The notes below the pieces were generated by a model that searched no databases, was not told the DNA's origin, and saw only the letters and a program-made list of their open reading frames with translations. DNA of 64,000 nucleotides. It comes from Planctomycetaceae bacterium. Lineage in GTDB: Bacteria > Planctomycetota > Planctomycetia > Planctomycetales > Planctomycetaceae. The position numbers were made by a program, and so were the translations under genes. The stretch covers positions 39,062 to 103,061 of the forward strand of contig JAHBXV010000021.1 of assembly GCA_019636285.1 (NCBI GenBank). Reading direction: 5' to 3'. Position 1 is the first letter of the stretch. Every line of letters starts with the position of its first letter. Of the stretch, positions 32,861 to 43,300 are shown piece after piece.

Positions 32861-34770
32861 CAGTTCGACGACTCCTTCGCCTCGGCATCGCCTTCCTTGG
32901 GAGCTTCTTCCTTCTCTTTAGGCGGCTCCGGCGGCGGCAGAACCGTCAGCCAGATCGAGTCAAACGATTCTTCGAGTTTCAACGGTGTTCGAGCCATGCG
33001 GACCAGTCCCTCCGGCTGGCTGGCCGTTCCGCGAATCGCGATGCGACCCGAGAAGGCTGGACCGGTGGAACTGAATTTCAGCGTGACCTTTTTGGCGGAG
33101 TCTCCCTTCGGCTCCGAGACCACCGCCTCAGCCGTCACACCTTCCGGCAGCCCAACGGCCTCGACGGTGATGTTTTCAATCGCCTTCCCGGCGGCATTTC
33201 GCCGGACGATGTCAACCGGCACTTCGGCCGGCTTGTCGGCGGCAACCACGTAACGGTCCGCCCCCAGCGACAGTTCAAAATCGGGCTCATCCGCACGGGC
33301 GAGCAGCAGGAAATAACCACGCTCATGCCCCCGGCCGTAGCGATCGGTGACCGAAACCGTGAAGTCCCCATCGGCCGGAGCCGTATAGGCGAGCGTCACG
33401 TCGCGCGTGCCAGCCGTGTCATCCCCTTCAGCCACCTTTTTTCCAGCGGCATCGAAGATCCGCACAACGGGGTCAATGTCGAGTCCGATCGTTTTGGACA
33501 GGACCGTGAACAGCAGTGGAGTTCCCTTGGCCAACGTGACGCGAAATCGCTGATCGGCTCCCGGTTCCTGAAGGAGCCCGGTCACGGCCTGGGGAATTGC
33601 AATCTGGACCGGCTCAGCCGCCGACAGGGCGAGCATGGACGGATAGGGCACGACCAGAGCCCGCGGCAGTCCTGCGGCTCCTGGCGACCACAGTGCACGC
33701 CAGCGGGACGATTCGGGAAGCCTCAGGTCATTTCGAGGGAGAAGGCCGAGTTGATCCGCCGCAGCCAGCTCAATCGTTGGTGATTCGGGAAGGTTCCATC
33801 CCGTCCAGGACGTGGGCGGCGTGTCAGTCATCGAAAGCGGCAAGGGATGCGTCGCGTAAGTCGTCGTGGTGAGCGACAACCGGTACAGGCAGTCATCCCC
33901 CCCCTGTAAGGCAATGTTGGTATTCGGAGTCGAACTGAAGCCAAAGACTCGCACGATGTAGGTCCCCGTTGTGGGAACGGTGAAGACGATTCGAGGGTCC
34001 AGACCAACGACGTCGTGATTTTCGGCAACCACTACCCCAGAAGGACCGACCAGTTGCAGGATCGAATCAATCGGCGAGCCAAGCAGAGTACTCGCGTCGA
34101 GCGACGCCACGAGCGTCGCACCGGACTCCAAGGGGATGGCAAAGCCATCGACGTCGGCCCCTTTGAGGACGCCGTTCACGGTCATCGGCAACGCCGAGAT
34201 GGCCTGGGATTCACCCGGTTTGTTGTTGGGCTCAACTTCGGCGGTTTCCGGAAGCTGGCCGACAATGAAGGGGACGGCGTCCGAGGCTCCTTCGTTGTTC
34301 CACAACCGCACCCAGTATCTGCCCGTCGCGGCCGTTGGGGGAATCGTGATGTCGAGCGTCCCCGACTGCTGACCCTTCGAAACGGCCATGTTCTTGACCG
34401 AGTTCGCCAGACTCTTCAGAGCATCAACCGGGTTGTCGGTGGGCGGAGCGTTCCCATCAAGCCCCGGAGCGTCAATGTGAAACTCGCCATCGGCCTTGCC
34501 GGTGAACTTCACGGAAACGGTCGTACCCCGCTGCCCACCCGCCGGCTCGAAACGCGAGAGCGTCGGAGCCGCGGCACTGGCGTTGCCAGGAGCGGCGAGA
34601 GCCGCAGCCAGCAGCGTCGGGCATAGAGAGGCGAGAGTCAGGAGGTGAGTCGAGCAGCGAATAGACGGAACGGACACGGCGGGGGTACTCGGGCAGGTGG
34701 GAGCGGGGAGCTCGGAACCAAACTTCCGGGCACGGCCTTCCCCGCCAGAGACCGCCTCATGACCTGACAC
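32860..34770 (-). CDS. Exported protein with bacterial pre-peptidase C-terminal (PPC) domains
   Basis: A 636-residue protein reading from GTG at 34770; starts further downstream cannot be excluded. After a basic stretch comes a hydrophobic signal (LLTLASLCPTLLAAALAAPGNASAAAP). A beta-rich region contains SRFEPAGGQRGTTVSVKFTG (IPT/TIG-like) and EVEPNNKPGESQAISALPMTVNGVLKGADVDGF, the hallmark of PPC domains. A second set includes AAGKKVAEGDDTAGTRDVTLAYTAPADGDFTVSV. The C-terminus is Glu/Lys/Pro-rich and unstructured. In planctomycetes this kind of gene follows DUF1553 and DUF1501 genes, as here. No protease motif is visible, so it is structural or binding rather than catalytic as far as can be seen. 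Confidence 0.8.
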   Translation of the reverse strand: MSGHEAVSGGEGRARKFGSELPAPTCPSTPAVSVPSIRCSTHLLTLASLCPTLLAAALAAPGNASAAAPTLSRFEPAGGQRGTTVSVKFTGKADGEFHIDAPGLDGNAPPTDNPVDALKSLANSVKNMAVSKGQQSGTLDITIPPTAATGRYWVRLWNNEGASDAVPFIVGQLPETAEVEPNNKPGESQAISALPMTVNGVLKGADVDGFAIPLESGATLVASLDASTLLGSPIDSILQLVGPSGVVVAENHDVVGLDPRIVFTVPTTGTYIVRVFGFSSTPNTNIALQGGDDCLYRLSLTTTTYATHPLPLSMTDTPPTSWTGWNLPESPTIELAAADQLGLLPRNDLRLPESSRWRALWSPGAAGLPRALVVPYPSMLALSAAEPVQIAIPQAVTGLLQEPGADQRFRVTLAKGTPLLFTVLSKTIGLDIDPVVRIFDAAGKKVAEGDDTAGTRDVTLAYTAPADGDFTVSVTDRYGRGHERGYFLLLARADEPDFELSLGADRYVVAADKPAEVPVDIVRRNAAGKAIENITVEAVGLPEGVTAEAVVSEPKGDSAKKVTLKFSSTGPAFSGRIAIRGTASQPEGLVRMARTPLKLEESFDSIWLTVLPPPEPPKEKEEAPKEGDAEAKESSN

Positions 34771-34788
34771 ATCCGCCAGCGTGACGGC

Positions 34789-36123
34789 TCAGCCCATCAA
34801 CTCGCGAATCGGGCTGGGATCGCTGACAAGATGGACGGGACGCCCTTCACTCGTGTAGACGATTTTGTCGGGGTTGATGCCCAGCTTGCGGTAGACCGAC
34901 GAGACCAGGTTTTCGGGGCCGTACACATTGTCCACAGCCGAGTACCCGGCCCGGTCGGTCGCTCCCACGACCTGACCGCGAGGAGTTCCGCAACCGGCGA
35001 CCAGAATCGAAATCGCGCTCGACCAGTGATCGCGCCCCGGCGTCTTGCTCCCCGGCAACGTGCTGATCGCCGGGGTTCGGCCGAACTCTCCCATGACGAT
35101 GACCAGCGTCGTGTCGAGCATGCCGCGTTCATCGAGGTCTTCGATGAGGCTGGCGACGACCGAGTCGAGCTCCTGCCCCTGTTTGCGGAAACGGGGGAAG
35201 ATGTCCGAGTGATGATCCCAGCCGCCATCGTTGATGGTGACGAAGGGGACACCCGCTTCGACCAGACGCCGGGCGAGCAGTGCTCGCTGGCCGAAACCGT
35301 GGCGGCCATACTTCTGGCGGGTCGGCTCCGGCTCGCGGTCGATTTCAAACGCATCCAGCGCGGCTTGTGACGTCATCAGCGACAACGCCTGACGGTAGCT
35401 GTCGTCGACACCCAGCACCGGGTCGGAGGCCACCTTCTCTTCGAAGCGAACCATCTTGTCGAGCCGATCGCGGAGGTCGCGTCGGCTGAGCGATCGTCCT
35501 TCCGCCAAGTCGCGCGGCAACGTGACATCGCGCACGCGGAAGTTCTTGCCATTCGGATCGTCGGCGACGACGAACGGAGCATGGCGAACACCGAGGAAGT
35601 TCGGCCCGCCAGACCGTGTCGCGCTGGGGAGCGAGAAGTAGGGAGGCAGGCCCGGCGCGGCCCCCCGTTCGGCCGAGACAACCGACCCCATGCTCGGATG
35701 GAAGCTGACGAACGCTCCGCAACTCACCGGAATACGAGTGGGAGCACCCGTCATCATGTAGTGATTGCCGGCACCGTGATTGTTCTGGTTGTGCCGCACC
35801 GAGCGGACGATCGTCAGCTTGTCGCTGATGGCCGCGAGCCGCGTCATGTTCTCCGAGAAGAACATGCCGGGGACGCGCGTCTCGATCGGCTCGAACTCGC
35901 CGCGAATTTCGGCGGGAGCCGTAGGCTTCGGATCGAACGTCTCAAAATGGCTCGGCCCGCCGTCCAGCCAGATCAGAATGCAACTGGTCTGCCGAGGAGT
36001 CGAGGAACTCGCCTCGGCCCGTCCGCGCAACGCATTCGCGAGGCCGCCGCCCATCAGGGCACCCAGGCCCAGTTTCAGGCAGTCGCGGCGAATCAAACCT
36101 TCGCAATTCTGATGAGCTGTCAT
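34789..36123 (-). CDS. DUF1501 domain-containing protein (operonic copy)
   Basis: A 444-residue protein. A twin-arginine-type signal is seen at the N-terminus (LIRRDCLKLGLGALMGGGLANAL). DUF1501 motifs are CILIWLDGGPSHFETFDPKP, NHGAGNHYMMTGAPTR, VPFVTINDGGWDHHSDIF and MGEFGRTPAISTLPGSKTPGRDHW. The conserved His/Asp-rich segments recall the metal sites of the alkaline-phosphatase superfamily, but no reaction is known. It lies between a DUF1549/DUF1553 gene and a PPC gene on the same strand (106 bp and 18 bp gaps), the standard planctomycete trio. The start ATG is at 36121-36123. Confidence 0.9.
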   Translation of the reverse strand: MTAHQNCEGLIRRDCLKLGLGALMGGGLANALRGRAEASSSTPRQTSCILIWLDGGPSHFETFDPKPTAPAEIRGEFEPIETRVPGMFFSENMTRLAAISDKLTIVRSVRHNQNNHGAGNHYMMTGAPTRIPVSCGAFVSFHPSMGSVVSAERGAAPGLPPYFSLPSATRSGGPNFLGVRHAPFVVADDPNGKNFRVRDVTLPRDLAEGRSLSRRDLRDRLDKMVRFEEKVASDPVLGVDDSYRQALSLMTSQAALDAFEIDREPEPTRQKYGRHGFGQRALLARRLVEAGVPFVTINDGGWDHHSDIFPRFRKQGQELDSVVASLIEDLDERGMLDTTLVIVMGEFGRTPAISTLPGSKTPGRDHWSSAISILVAGCGTPRGQVVGATDRAGYSAVDNVYGPENLVSSVYRKLGINPDKIVYTSEGRPVHLVSDPSPIRELMG

Positions 36124-36229
36124 GGTCTGCCTCTTCCAGTTCCGGCCAGGGGGGCCAGTTCGCGGATTGTTTGGCGGGTTCGCAGGTTCGGCGGGAAACC
36201 GGCTGACAAAACAGCCGTCTCGGCCGTCG

Positions 36230-38461
36230 TCAGTCGATAAAGTAAAACTCCGGCGTATTCATCAAAGCCCAGAACAGATCGACCACTTCGGATCGACGTT
36301 GTTTGATATCGGCAGGAAGCGCGGCGACCGCCGCATCGGCTTCCTCGGGTGTCGGCCGTCGGCCGTAAATCCACAGGTAGGCTTCTTCGACTAACTCAGG
36401 ATTCGACATTTCCGACTGGGCCAACTTGGCCGGTCGTGACGAGTCGGCCGCAAGCTTCGAATCCAGCTGCTGCGAATTCATCAGGTGCAGGATCTGGGGT
36501 GTCGTCATTTCCCAGGTGCGCTCATAAGGCGGATCCTGGTTGGCATCGGGCCGACCAAACGTGTCGAGGAACACCGAAGGCGTCCGCAGCGTCCACAATT
36601 GCACCGCCCGCGTTCCCGGCGGACTGGCGGCATACGCATCTTCCGTTCCCAGCACGTCATTCCAGGCATCGGCCAGCACTTCCGCGCGCAACCGCTGGCG
36701 GTAATAGCGAGAAAAGTTGCGGAGATCCGACGCATTGCGTTCCCCCGGTGTCGATGAGAGGGCAAAGGTTCTCGACAGGGCGATGCGGCGAATCAACTGT
36801 TTGATGTCGAAATGGTTGTCGCGGAAATCTCTTGCGAGGTCATCGAGCAGCGGTTCGTTCGACGGCGGATTGGTGGCTCGCAAATCGTCGACCGGATCGA
36901 CAATCCCGATGCCCATCATTTCCGCCCAGACCCGGTTCGCCATCACCTTGGCGAAGTACGGATTGTCCGGGCTGGTCACCCACCGCGCGAGGACTTCACG
37001 CGGGTCGTCGTTCTCCCCAATCGCGGGCGACTCGCCCCACAGCATCTTGGGAGCGACCACTTCACCGGTGCGACCATGCTTCACCGCCCCCGAGGGAGCC
37101 GTGAAGATCATCTCTTCGCTACCGGAAATGGGCGGAGACAGCCCAACTCCCTTGCGGCCGATGCGGCCAAAATAGGCAGCGTAGCCATAGAAATCATCCT
37201 GGCTCCAGACCTCGAACGGATGGTGATGGCACTTCGCGCACGACAGCCGAATTCCGAGAAACAACTGACTGGTGGAGGCGGCAATTTCCTCGACCTGCGG
37301 CCGATCGCGATAGAGGACCGTGGCGCCATTCTCCCACGTGCTGCCCCGCGCCGTGAGTAACTCGTAGACGAACTGGTCGTACGGCTTGTTTTCCCGAAAC
37401 GATTCGCGAACCCACGAATCGATCATCCAGACCGCTTTCATCCCCACGCGGAAGGGATTCGGACGGAGCAAGTCGGCCCACTTGTTTGCCCAGAAGTCGG
37501 CGTATTCCGGTCTCGCAAGAAGCTGATCGACCAGGATCGCCCGCTTGTTCGAACTCGGCTCGGCGAGATAGCCGCGTGTTTCATCGGGAGTCGGGAGCTT
37601 GCCGATGATTCGCAAAAAGGCGCGGCGATGAAACTTCGCGTCGTCAGCGACGTCTGAGGGGAGCATTCCCAGCAGTTTCAGCTTCTCCCAAACGAGCCCG
37701 TCAATCGCGTTGTCGCGCGGCAAGGCGTCATAGACAGCGGAGGGAACCTCTCCCGGCAGAGGGATGGTGATCGCGCTGACGGCGATGTGATTCATGTAAC
37801 GGGCCATGATCGCGGTTTCACCCGGGATCTCTCCGGCCTGGAGGATGCCGTCATCCGACACGGCGGTGACCGCGCGATCGTTTGACTGAAAAGCTGCGGA
37901 GTCGGTGACATCGCGAGTCTGACCATTCGAATACTCGGCGATGGCCCGCAACTGCCGGGACTCACCCGGTTTGAGCTGGACGGTCGCCGGCTCGACGATC
38001 ACGCGAACCAATTGCGGTGCGTCCGGCGGAGTCCGCGGGGCTCCCGCCTCGACCCAGGCCTTCAGCAACTGATAGTGCGGACTGTCGACGGTAAATCGCG
38101 CTCCACCGCCATGCGGAACCTGTCCCACGGCCTTCTGCAGGAGCAGGCTCTCAGCGGGCGCCGTTAACGAAACGCGACGACCACGCCCTTCCCGAACCAG
38201 TGACTCGTAATCGAAATCCCCGTCAAACCCCAGCAGCGACAGGGCAAACCCGTTCTGGCCTCTGGATTTGCCGTGACAAGGACCGGAATTGCACCCGAAC
38301 CGCGTCAACAGCGGCTGAACATCCAGATCAAACGTGACGGTCGTCTGTCCCGACAGGAGCGGCAGCGCGGGCTCGTCGGCTCGGAGCCGGTTGTCAGACA
38401 GCAACAACGTCGCGAAGACCAATCCCCACACGGCGCATCGAATGCGTGGAAACCGGACCAT
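36230..38461 (-). CDS. DUF1549/DUF1553 protein with PSD1 cytochrome-like and Ig-like domains
   Basis: About 743 residues from ATG at 38459-38461, placed at the signal peptide (VRFPRIRCAVWGLVFATLLLS); ATGs at 38509 and 38560 are alternatives. After the signal comes a planctomycete cytochrome C-type segment with FGCNSGPCHGKSRGQNGF, a CxxxxCH motif rather than CxxCH. A Big2-like region follows (VQLKPGESRQLRAIAEYSNGQTRDVTD), then DUF1549 (about 265-480, with CAKCHHHPFEVWSQDDF) and DUF1553 (about 500-735). These large secreted proteins are widespread in the phylum, with unknown electron-transfer or binding roles. It is the first gene of the operon 38461 to 32360. Confidence 0.87.
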   Translation of the reverse strand: MVRFPRIRCAVWGLVFATLLLSDNRLRADEPALPLLSGQTTVTFDLDVQPLLTRFGCNSGPCHGKSRGQNGFALSLLGFDGDFDYESLVREGRGRRVSLTAPAESLLLQKAVGQVPHGGGARFTVDSPHYQLLKAWVEAGAPRTPPDAPQLVRVIVEPATVQLKPGESRQLRAIAEYSNGQTRDVTDSAAFQSNDRAVTAVSDDGILQAGEIPGETAIMARYMNHIAVSAITIPLPGEVPSAVYDALPRDNAIDGLVWEKLKLLGMLPSDVADDAKFHRRAFLRIIGKLPTPDETRGYLAEPSSNKRAILVDQLLARPEYADFWANKWADLLRPNPFRVGMKAVWMIDSWVRESFRENKPYDQFVYELLTARGSTWENGATVLYRDRPQVEEIAASTSQLFLGIRLSCAKCHHHPFEVWSQDDFYGYAAYFGRIGRKGVGLSPPISGSEEMIFTAPSGAVKHGRTGEVVAPKMLWGESPAIGENDDPREVLARWVTSPDNPYFAKVMANRVWAEMMGIGIVDPVDDLRATNPPSNEPLLDDLARDFRDNHFDIKQLIRRIALSRTFALSSTPGERNASDLRNFSRYYRQRLRAEVLADAWNDVLGTEDAYAASPPGTRAVQLWTLRTPSVFLDTFGRPDANQDPPYERTWEMTTPQILHLMNSQQLDSKLAADSSRPAKLAQSEMSNPELVEEAYLWIYGRRPTPEEADAAVAALPADIKQRRSEVVDLFWALMNTPEFYFID

Positions 38462-38863
38462 GAGACGGGCCACGAAACCAATTCCCCGCGCTTCTCCGCT
38501 TCGATCCATGACGACCGAGGGACGCGAATTCCAGCCAGGATTGTAGCAGTTACGACGCATATCTCCGATTCAACTGGCTGGCACGGCCGACGGCATTACC
38601 GCAGGATTGCAGCAATTCCGTCGAACCGCATCGACTTCGGTGGGAAAAACGAGTCTGACTCGCATGGCGGGATGTTCGCGAACCTCTCTCGGCGGCATAT
38701 TCTTCCAGCCGGGCGAAGTCCGCGACTCAACCAATCAATTTTCACTTGCGCCACATCAGGCGTCAACCGTAACGTGAGGCCGGTCGCAAAGATTCCCGTC
38801 AGCTGGCGGAACGCTCCGCGCTGTGTATTCACTCACTCTCCGTCCAATCGACCCGGCTCAAAG
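38462..38863. other. Intergenic region upstream of the DUF1553 operon
   Basis: About 400 bp that includes the probable promoter of the minus-strand operon. No supportable gene or known repeat was found. Confidence 0.45.
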
Positions 38864-38899
38864 CAAAAAGTCGCCCGAGGAGAATTCTCCTCGGGCGAC
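38864..38899 (-). terminator. Rho-independent terminator of the Flp-like pilin genes
   Basis: A perfect 30-bp palindrome (arms GTCGCCCGAGGAGAA/TTCTCCTCGGGCGAC) is followed on the minus strand by TTTTT. It lies 40 bp after the pilin stop codon, one of the clearest terminators in the window. Confidence 0.88.
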
Positions 38900-38939
38900 T
38901 GGCGCCGGCCCGCTCATTCGGTTGGCTCAAACTTTGTGG

Positions 38940-39245
38940 TTACCACTCGCCGTGGATGGGCGTGTTGCAGACCAGATCCGCCTGCCCGTCGCAAAAATCG
39001 TGGTGGTCGTGGAACTTGCCGCCCCCCAGGGCCGCTTTGTGACCACTCACGCCGGCGTAGCGATACGACTGGTTCACGGCTCCAAACGCGGAACCAATGT
39101 CTTCCAGTTCTTCGTTCACCCCGTAGGCGACTTCCGAAAGTCCAACGATCATCGCGAGAACGACAATTGTCGCAATGAGGACAAGCTCGGCGGACACGAG
39201 AAAGCCATGTTCATCGCGCCACAACATCAACGTCAAGTTTTTCAT
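38940..39245 (-). CDS. Flp-like pilin/pseudopilin protein, paralogue B
   Basis: A 101-residue protein. RDEHGFLVSAELVLIATIVVLAMIVGLSEV is a hydrophobic N-terminal stretch with a basic-Gly junction and a Glu at about +6, like Flp or type IVb pilin signals. It is followed by a soluble, His/Gly-rich tail ending NTPIHGEW. CAGGAG nine bases before the ATG (39243-39245) supports the start. It is a tandem paralogue of the next gene (39434-39739): both contain DEHGFLVSAELVL, IVGLSEVA and the final GEW. Processing by a prepilin peptidase is likely. No tad/flp secretion genes are visible nearby. Confidence 0.7.
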   Translation of the reverse strand: MKNLTLMLWRDEHGFLVSAELVLIATIVVLAMIVGLSEVAYGVNEELEDIGSAFGAVNQSYRYAGVSGHKAALGGGKFHDHHDFCDGQADLVCNTPIHGEW

Positions 39246-39433
39246 TCATTCAGCTCCTGTTTTTGGAGAAGGAAGGTCATGGGAGAGTGGTTCGTGTTTG
39301 GTGATTAGTGGGTGGTGGAGGGCAAGAAGCTGAGAGCGGAAAGCGGAGAGCCAGAAGTTCACGACTGATGGCTGACCGCTGATTCCTGATTCCCGCCTTC
39401 GCTGGCTGCTGGCGGCTGGCCGCTTCCTGCCGC

Positions 39434-39739
39434 TTACCATTCCCCGTCGATGCTGCTGCCGCACTGGATGTCGCAGGCTCCGTCGCAGAAGTCGGCGGCG
39501 TCCCAGAATTCGCTGCCGCCGTGCTGGGCCTTGTGGCCCCGGCTGCCGTCGAGTTGGAAGCTCTGGCTGACCTTGCCGAAGGCCGAGCCGACGTCTTCAA
39601 GTTCGTTGTTCACGTTGAAGGCGACTTCCGAGAGGCCGACGATCATCGCCAGGACGCCGATCGTGGCGACCAGAACGAGTTCGGCCGAGACCAGGAAGCC
39701 GTGTTCGTCGTTGAGCAGATTGGTGAAGAGAGCGGCCAT
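39434..39739 (-). CDS. Flp-like pilin/pseudopilin protein, paralogue A
   Basis: A 101-residue paralogue of 38940-39245. The shared core is NDEHGFLVSAELVLVATIGVLAMIVGLSEVAF with NNELEDVGSAFG downstream. The tail differs: it contains a DFCDGACDIQCG cluster with three Cys residues and ends SIDGEW. Cys pairs in the tail may form disulfides outside the cell. AAGGA eight bases before the ATG is a good Shine-Dalgarno. The spacing of 188 bp between paralogues and the single strong terminator downstream of B suggest one transcript. The upstream 610 bp contain no gene. Confidence 0.7.
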   Translation of the reverse strand: MAALFTNLLNDEHGFLVSAELVLVATIGVLAMIVGLSEVAFNVNNELEDVGSAFGKVSQSFQLDGSRGHKAQHGGSEFWDAADFCDGACDIQCGSSIDGEW

Positions 39740-40350
39740 GGCGGTGATCCTTTTCCAAAAAGGAGGTCGTGTGTTTCTCGTGTTTCTCGCAAGCGTTTCA
39801 GCGGCTTGTCGATTCGAGCCGTGTTGTTTGGCTCGGTGATCAACCTGTTAAGCAGGCTGAATGCCAATGGCCGTTCCGGTGCTAAGACTTGTGAGCGCGA
39901 ATTCGCACGAACGGATACAAAACACTTCCTGGAAAACGGTTACGTCATTCCAAAAATCTTGCACGCAAGTGGAACTCGCCCGGCTTCAACCTCTGCCCAC
40001 GTTGCCAAAGCCCCACATCCAAATTCACTTGCAGCAGGTGCATCCTCCTCAACCGCCAACAGGGAAATGACTTACGACATGGCAACAGAGTCGCAACGGT
40101 GTTGCGAAAAGACCACCGCTTTCCCGGCCCGTCTGCTGCCGTACAGAGATCGACGCAACCCAATATCCATGAGCGATTTGCGACTCGACGCCCGAACTCA
40201 CTTCCCCGCCGAACGCAAATTGACGGGTTCCCGCCGCGGACTCTATACTCCGCGCGAATTGACAAAGGATGCGGAACACGCCTGTGGGCAACCACTTCCG
40301 CAACCGCGCACGTCATGGATGTCGTTGCGTTCCACTGACCAGGATGGCCC
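39740..40350. other. Intergenic region between pilin genes and lptD-like gene
   Basis: About 610 bp. It must hold divergent promoters. A plus-strand frame near 39900-40338 reads CPRC then CSRC with zinc-ribbon spacing but has no standard start, so it is not called as a gene. No other feature was seen. Confidence 0.45.
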
Positions 40351-43300
40351 GTGCTGGGCAAGAAGCGGCGAGCGAGACCGGCGCTGAGAGCAGTCGGGTA
40401 CCTGTGGGTGCTCGCGCTGTGCGCTCGTGGTATCTCCACGACCAACGCCGCTGAGCCGATCGCCGATCAGGCTTCTCCCATTCATCTCCAGGCCGACTGG
40501 TCGCAGGATTGGCAGGAAGGTTCTGCCCGAGTCGGTCTCTTCCGCGGGCAATGCCGCGTCGCCCAGGGAGACCGTGAGTATCTCGCGGATCGGATGGTGA
40601 TCTGGCACCGGACGTCCAACACACACCAGGCGACCGACCGTCTGGAGGTCTATCTTGAAGGAGATGTGCGGGTCCGCACCCCCGCGCGGACCGAGACTCT
40701 CTCCAGCGAGTTCCTGATCCTTGCCACGACGGGCGGCATCAGCCTGACCCAACGCGGAGAGGTTCACGATCAGCCCGGCCAGGAGGATCCGGTCTACCGC
40801 CGCGCCGCGGATCGACGCGAAGGGCGCGAACGGTCGAACCTGTTGCAGACACAGCTCACGATCGAACCGCCAAGCGACCCGAACTGGAATCAGGTTCCCC
40901 TCCAGGCACCGGGCCAATCGCTGCGGCGCGTTCGCATCAGCCCGCGCAGCTTCAGCATGCCATTCAATGCCGACACGTTTCAGTCGGGAGACACAAACCC
41001 GCCGGAACAGATCGCGGTCATCACCGGCGGCGTCAACGTGCTCGTTGACGGTGTCGCCATTGAAGGCTTTGGCGAACTTGGAACAATCGACCTCACAGCC
41101 GATCGCGTTGTCATCTGGACGACCGCGTTCGACGGTGAAAACTTCTCGATGGACAACATCCAGACCCGCGACACACCCTTTCAAGTCTACTTGGAAGGGA
41201 ACATTGTCATTCGCCAGGGTGAAAATGTCGTGCGGGCGGAGCGGGCTTTCTACGATGCCCGCGAAGATCGCGCTCTGATTCTGAATGCCGAGCTTCGCAC
41301 TGAACTCCCCGAATACGGTGCCACGGTTCGCTTACGGGCACAGGAACTCCGCCAGCTCTCGCGCACGCAGTATCAGGCGCGCAACGCGTGGGTAACGACC
41401 AGCCCGTATGGCCGGCCGGGGTATCGGCTGCAAGCGTCTGAAATTCTGTATGAAGAACGGCCGGGGAATATCTACGGTCGCGTCGAACCGCGCTACGACC
41501 CCAACACCGGGATGCCGCTTCCCGTCACGCAGCCCTGGATCACCGCCCACGACACGACGTTCCTCGCGAACGAAACCCCACTGTTCTATCTTCCGGTTGT
41601 CAGCGCCCCCGCCGAAGACCCGAACATTCCCATCGAATCGATCAACTTCGGGCAGGATCGCATCTTTGGGACGCAGATCCGCACACGATGGAATGCCTTC
41701 CAACTGTTCGGCCTGGAACGCCCGCCCGGTGCCCGCTGGAGCCTGGATTTCGACTATCTGAGCGATCGCGGACCGGCTGTCGGAACGAGCGGTTCGTATC
41801 GCGGCATCGATGGCGACGGAAACGCGTACCGTGGCAAGGGACTGGGTTACTACATTTACGACGACGGCAGCGACAACCTGGGTCTCGACCGCCGCGATCT
41901 CCCCCCCCCGGACAGAAATCGCGGCATCGTCGACTTTCAACATCGGCACATCTTCTTCAATGACCTGATCCTTGATGCCCAGCTCGGATACGCCAGCGAT
42001 CGCAACTTCCGCGAGCAATACTTCGAGAACGACTTCGACCGCGGCCAAGATCTCGAGACGTTGCTCCACTTGCGCCAGTCGCGCGATGTCGACGCGTGGT
42101 CGATTCTCGTCAGGCCGCAAGTCAACCAGTTTGAAAACAACACGCAATGGCTGCCCAAGGGGGACTACTATGTCCTGGGCATGCCGCTCCTGAACGGGCT
42201 TATCAACTGGTCCTCGCACACCAGCGGCGGCTACGGAACCCTGAACCAGGCCAAGCCCCCCACCGATCCCAACGACCTCTTCACCCCCCTCCCCTACTTC
42301 GCGGGGGCCGAGGGACTGGTGGCCGCGACTCGGCATGAACTCGAAATGCCTCTCGACCTGGGCCCTGTCCGCGTGACCCCCTATGCGTTGGGCGAAGCAG
42401 CTTACTGGGGTGACAGTCTGACGGGCGATGCTATTGACCGCTATTACGGCCGGGCCGGCGTGCGGGCCAGCATCACGTGGTGGCGTGTCTTCCCCGATGT
42501 CCAAAGCGATGTCTTCAATCTGACCGGGCTCGCGCACAAGTCGACCCTCGACGCCGACTTTGGCTTCGCAGAGTCGTCGCGAGATCTGTCGGAAATCGCG
42601 CAGTTCAATGAGTTCGATGACGATGCCCAGGAACGATTCCGCGAGCGATTCGTTGTCAACACGTTCGGCGGAGTGCTCGATCCGATCTATGACCCACGCT
42701 ACTACGCGGTCCGTTCCGGGGCAGCGACCTCGGTCACCGCCCCCGCCTATGAAATGGTCGACGATCAACAAGCCCTGCGGCTCAACTGGTCGCACCGCTT
42801 GCAGACCAAGGTCGGACCGCCCGAGCAACCTCGCATCAAGGACTGGATGACGCTCGACCTGGGAACGACCTTTTTCCCCCGTCCGAACGAGGACAATTTC
42901 GGCGAAGCCTTCGGCCTGTTTTCGACTCGATACGCCTGGTATGTGGGCGACCGAACCAGCTTGCACGCCAGCAGCCTGGTCGACTTCTTTGATGGCGGAC
43001 AGCAACTCTGGAGCGTGGGTGTTCTGAGTCAGCGCAGCCTGCGGGGCAGCCTGTACGTCGGCCTGCGGCAGATCAAGGCTGGCGACGACCTCGACAGCCA
43101 GATCGTCACCGCCAGCTATTCGTACGCGATGAGTCCCAAGTGGGTGTCGACCATGTCGACGGCGTACGACATCGCGGAAGGCCAGGACCGCGGCCAATCC
43201 CTCACCATTTCGCGAATCGGTCTCGACTGGATTTTCCACATCGGCGCGAATGTCGATGCCAGCAAAAACAATGTCGGCTTCGGCATCTCGCTGGAGCCGC

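Noticed and set aside
39892..40338. Plus-strand frame with CPRC...CSRC zinc-ribbon spacing
   Set aside because: No ATG or GTG start, a stop just upstream, and the rest of the frame is basic and without pattern. It could be coincidence or a decayed gene.
41332..43239. 635-residue minus-strand frame inside the LptD-like gene
   Set aside because: GC-rich codon usage creates long antisense frames; the plus-strand protein has a signal peptide and family motifs.
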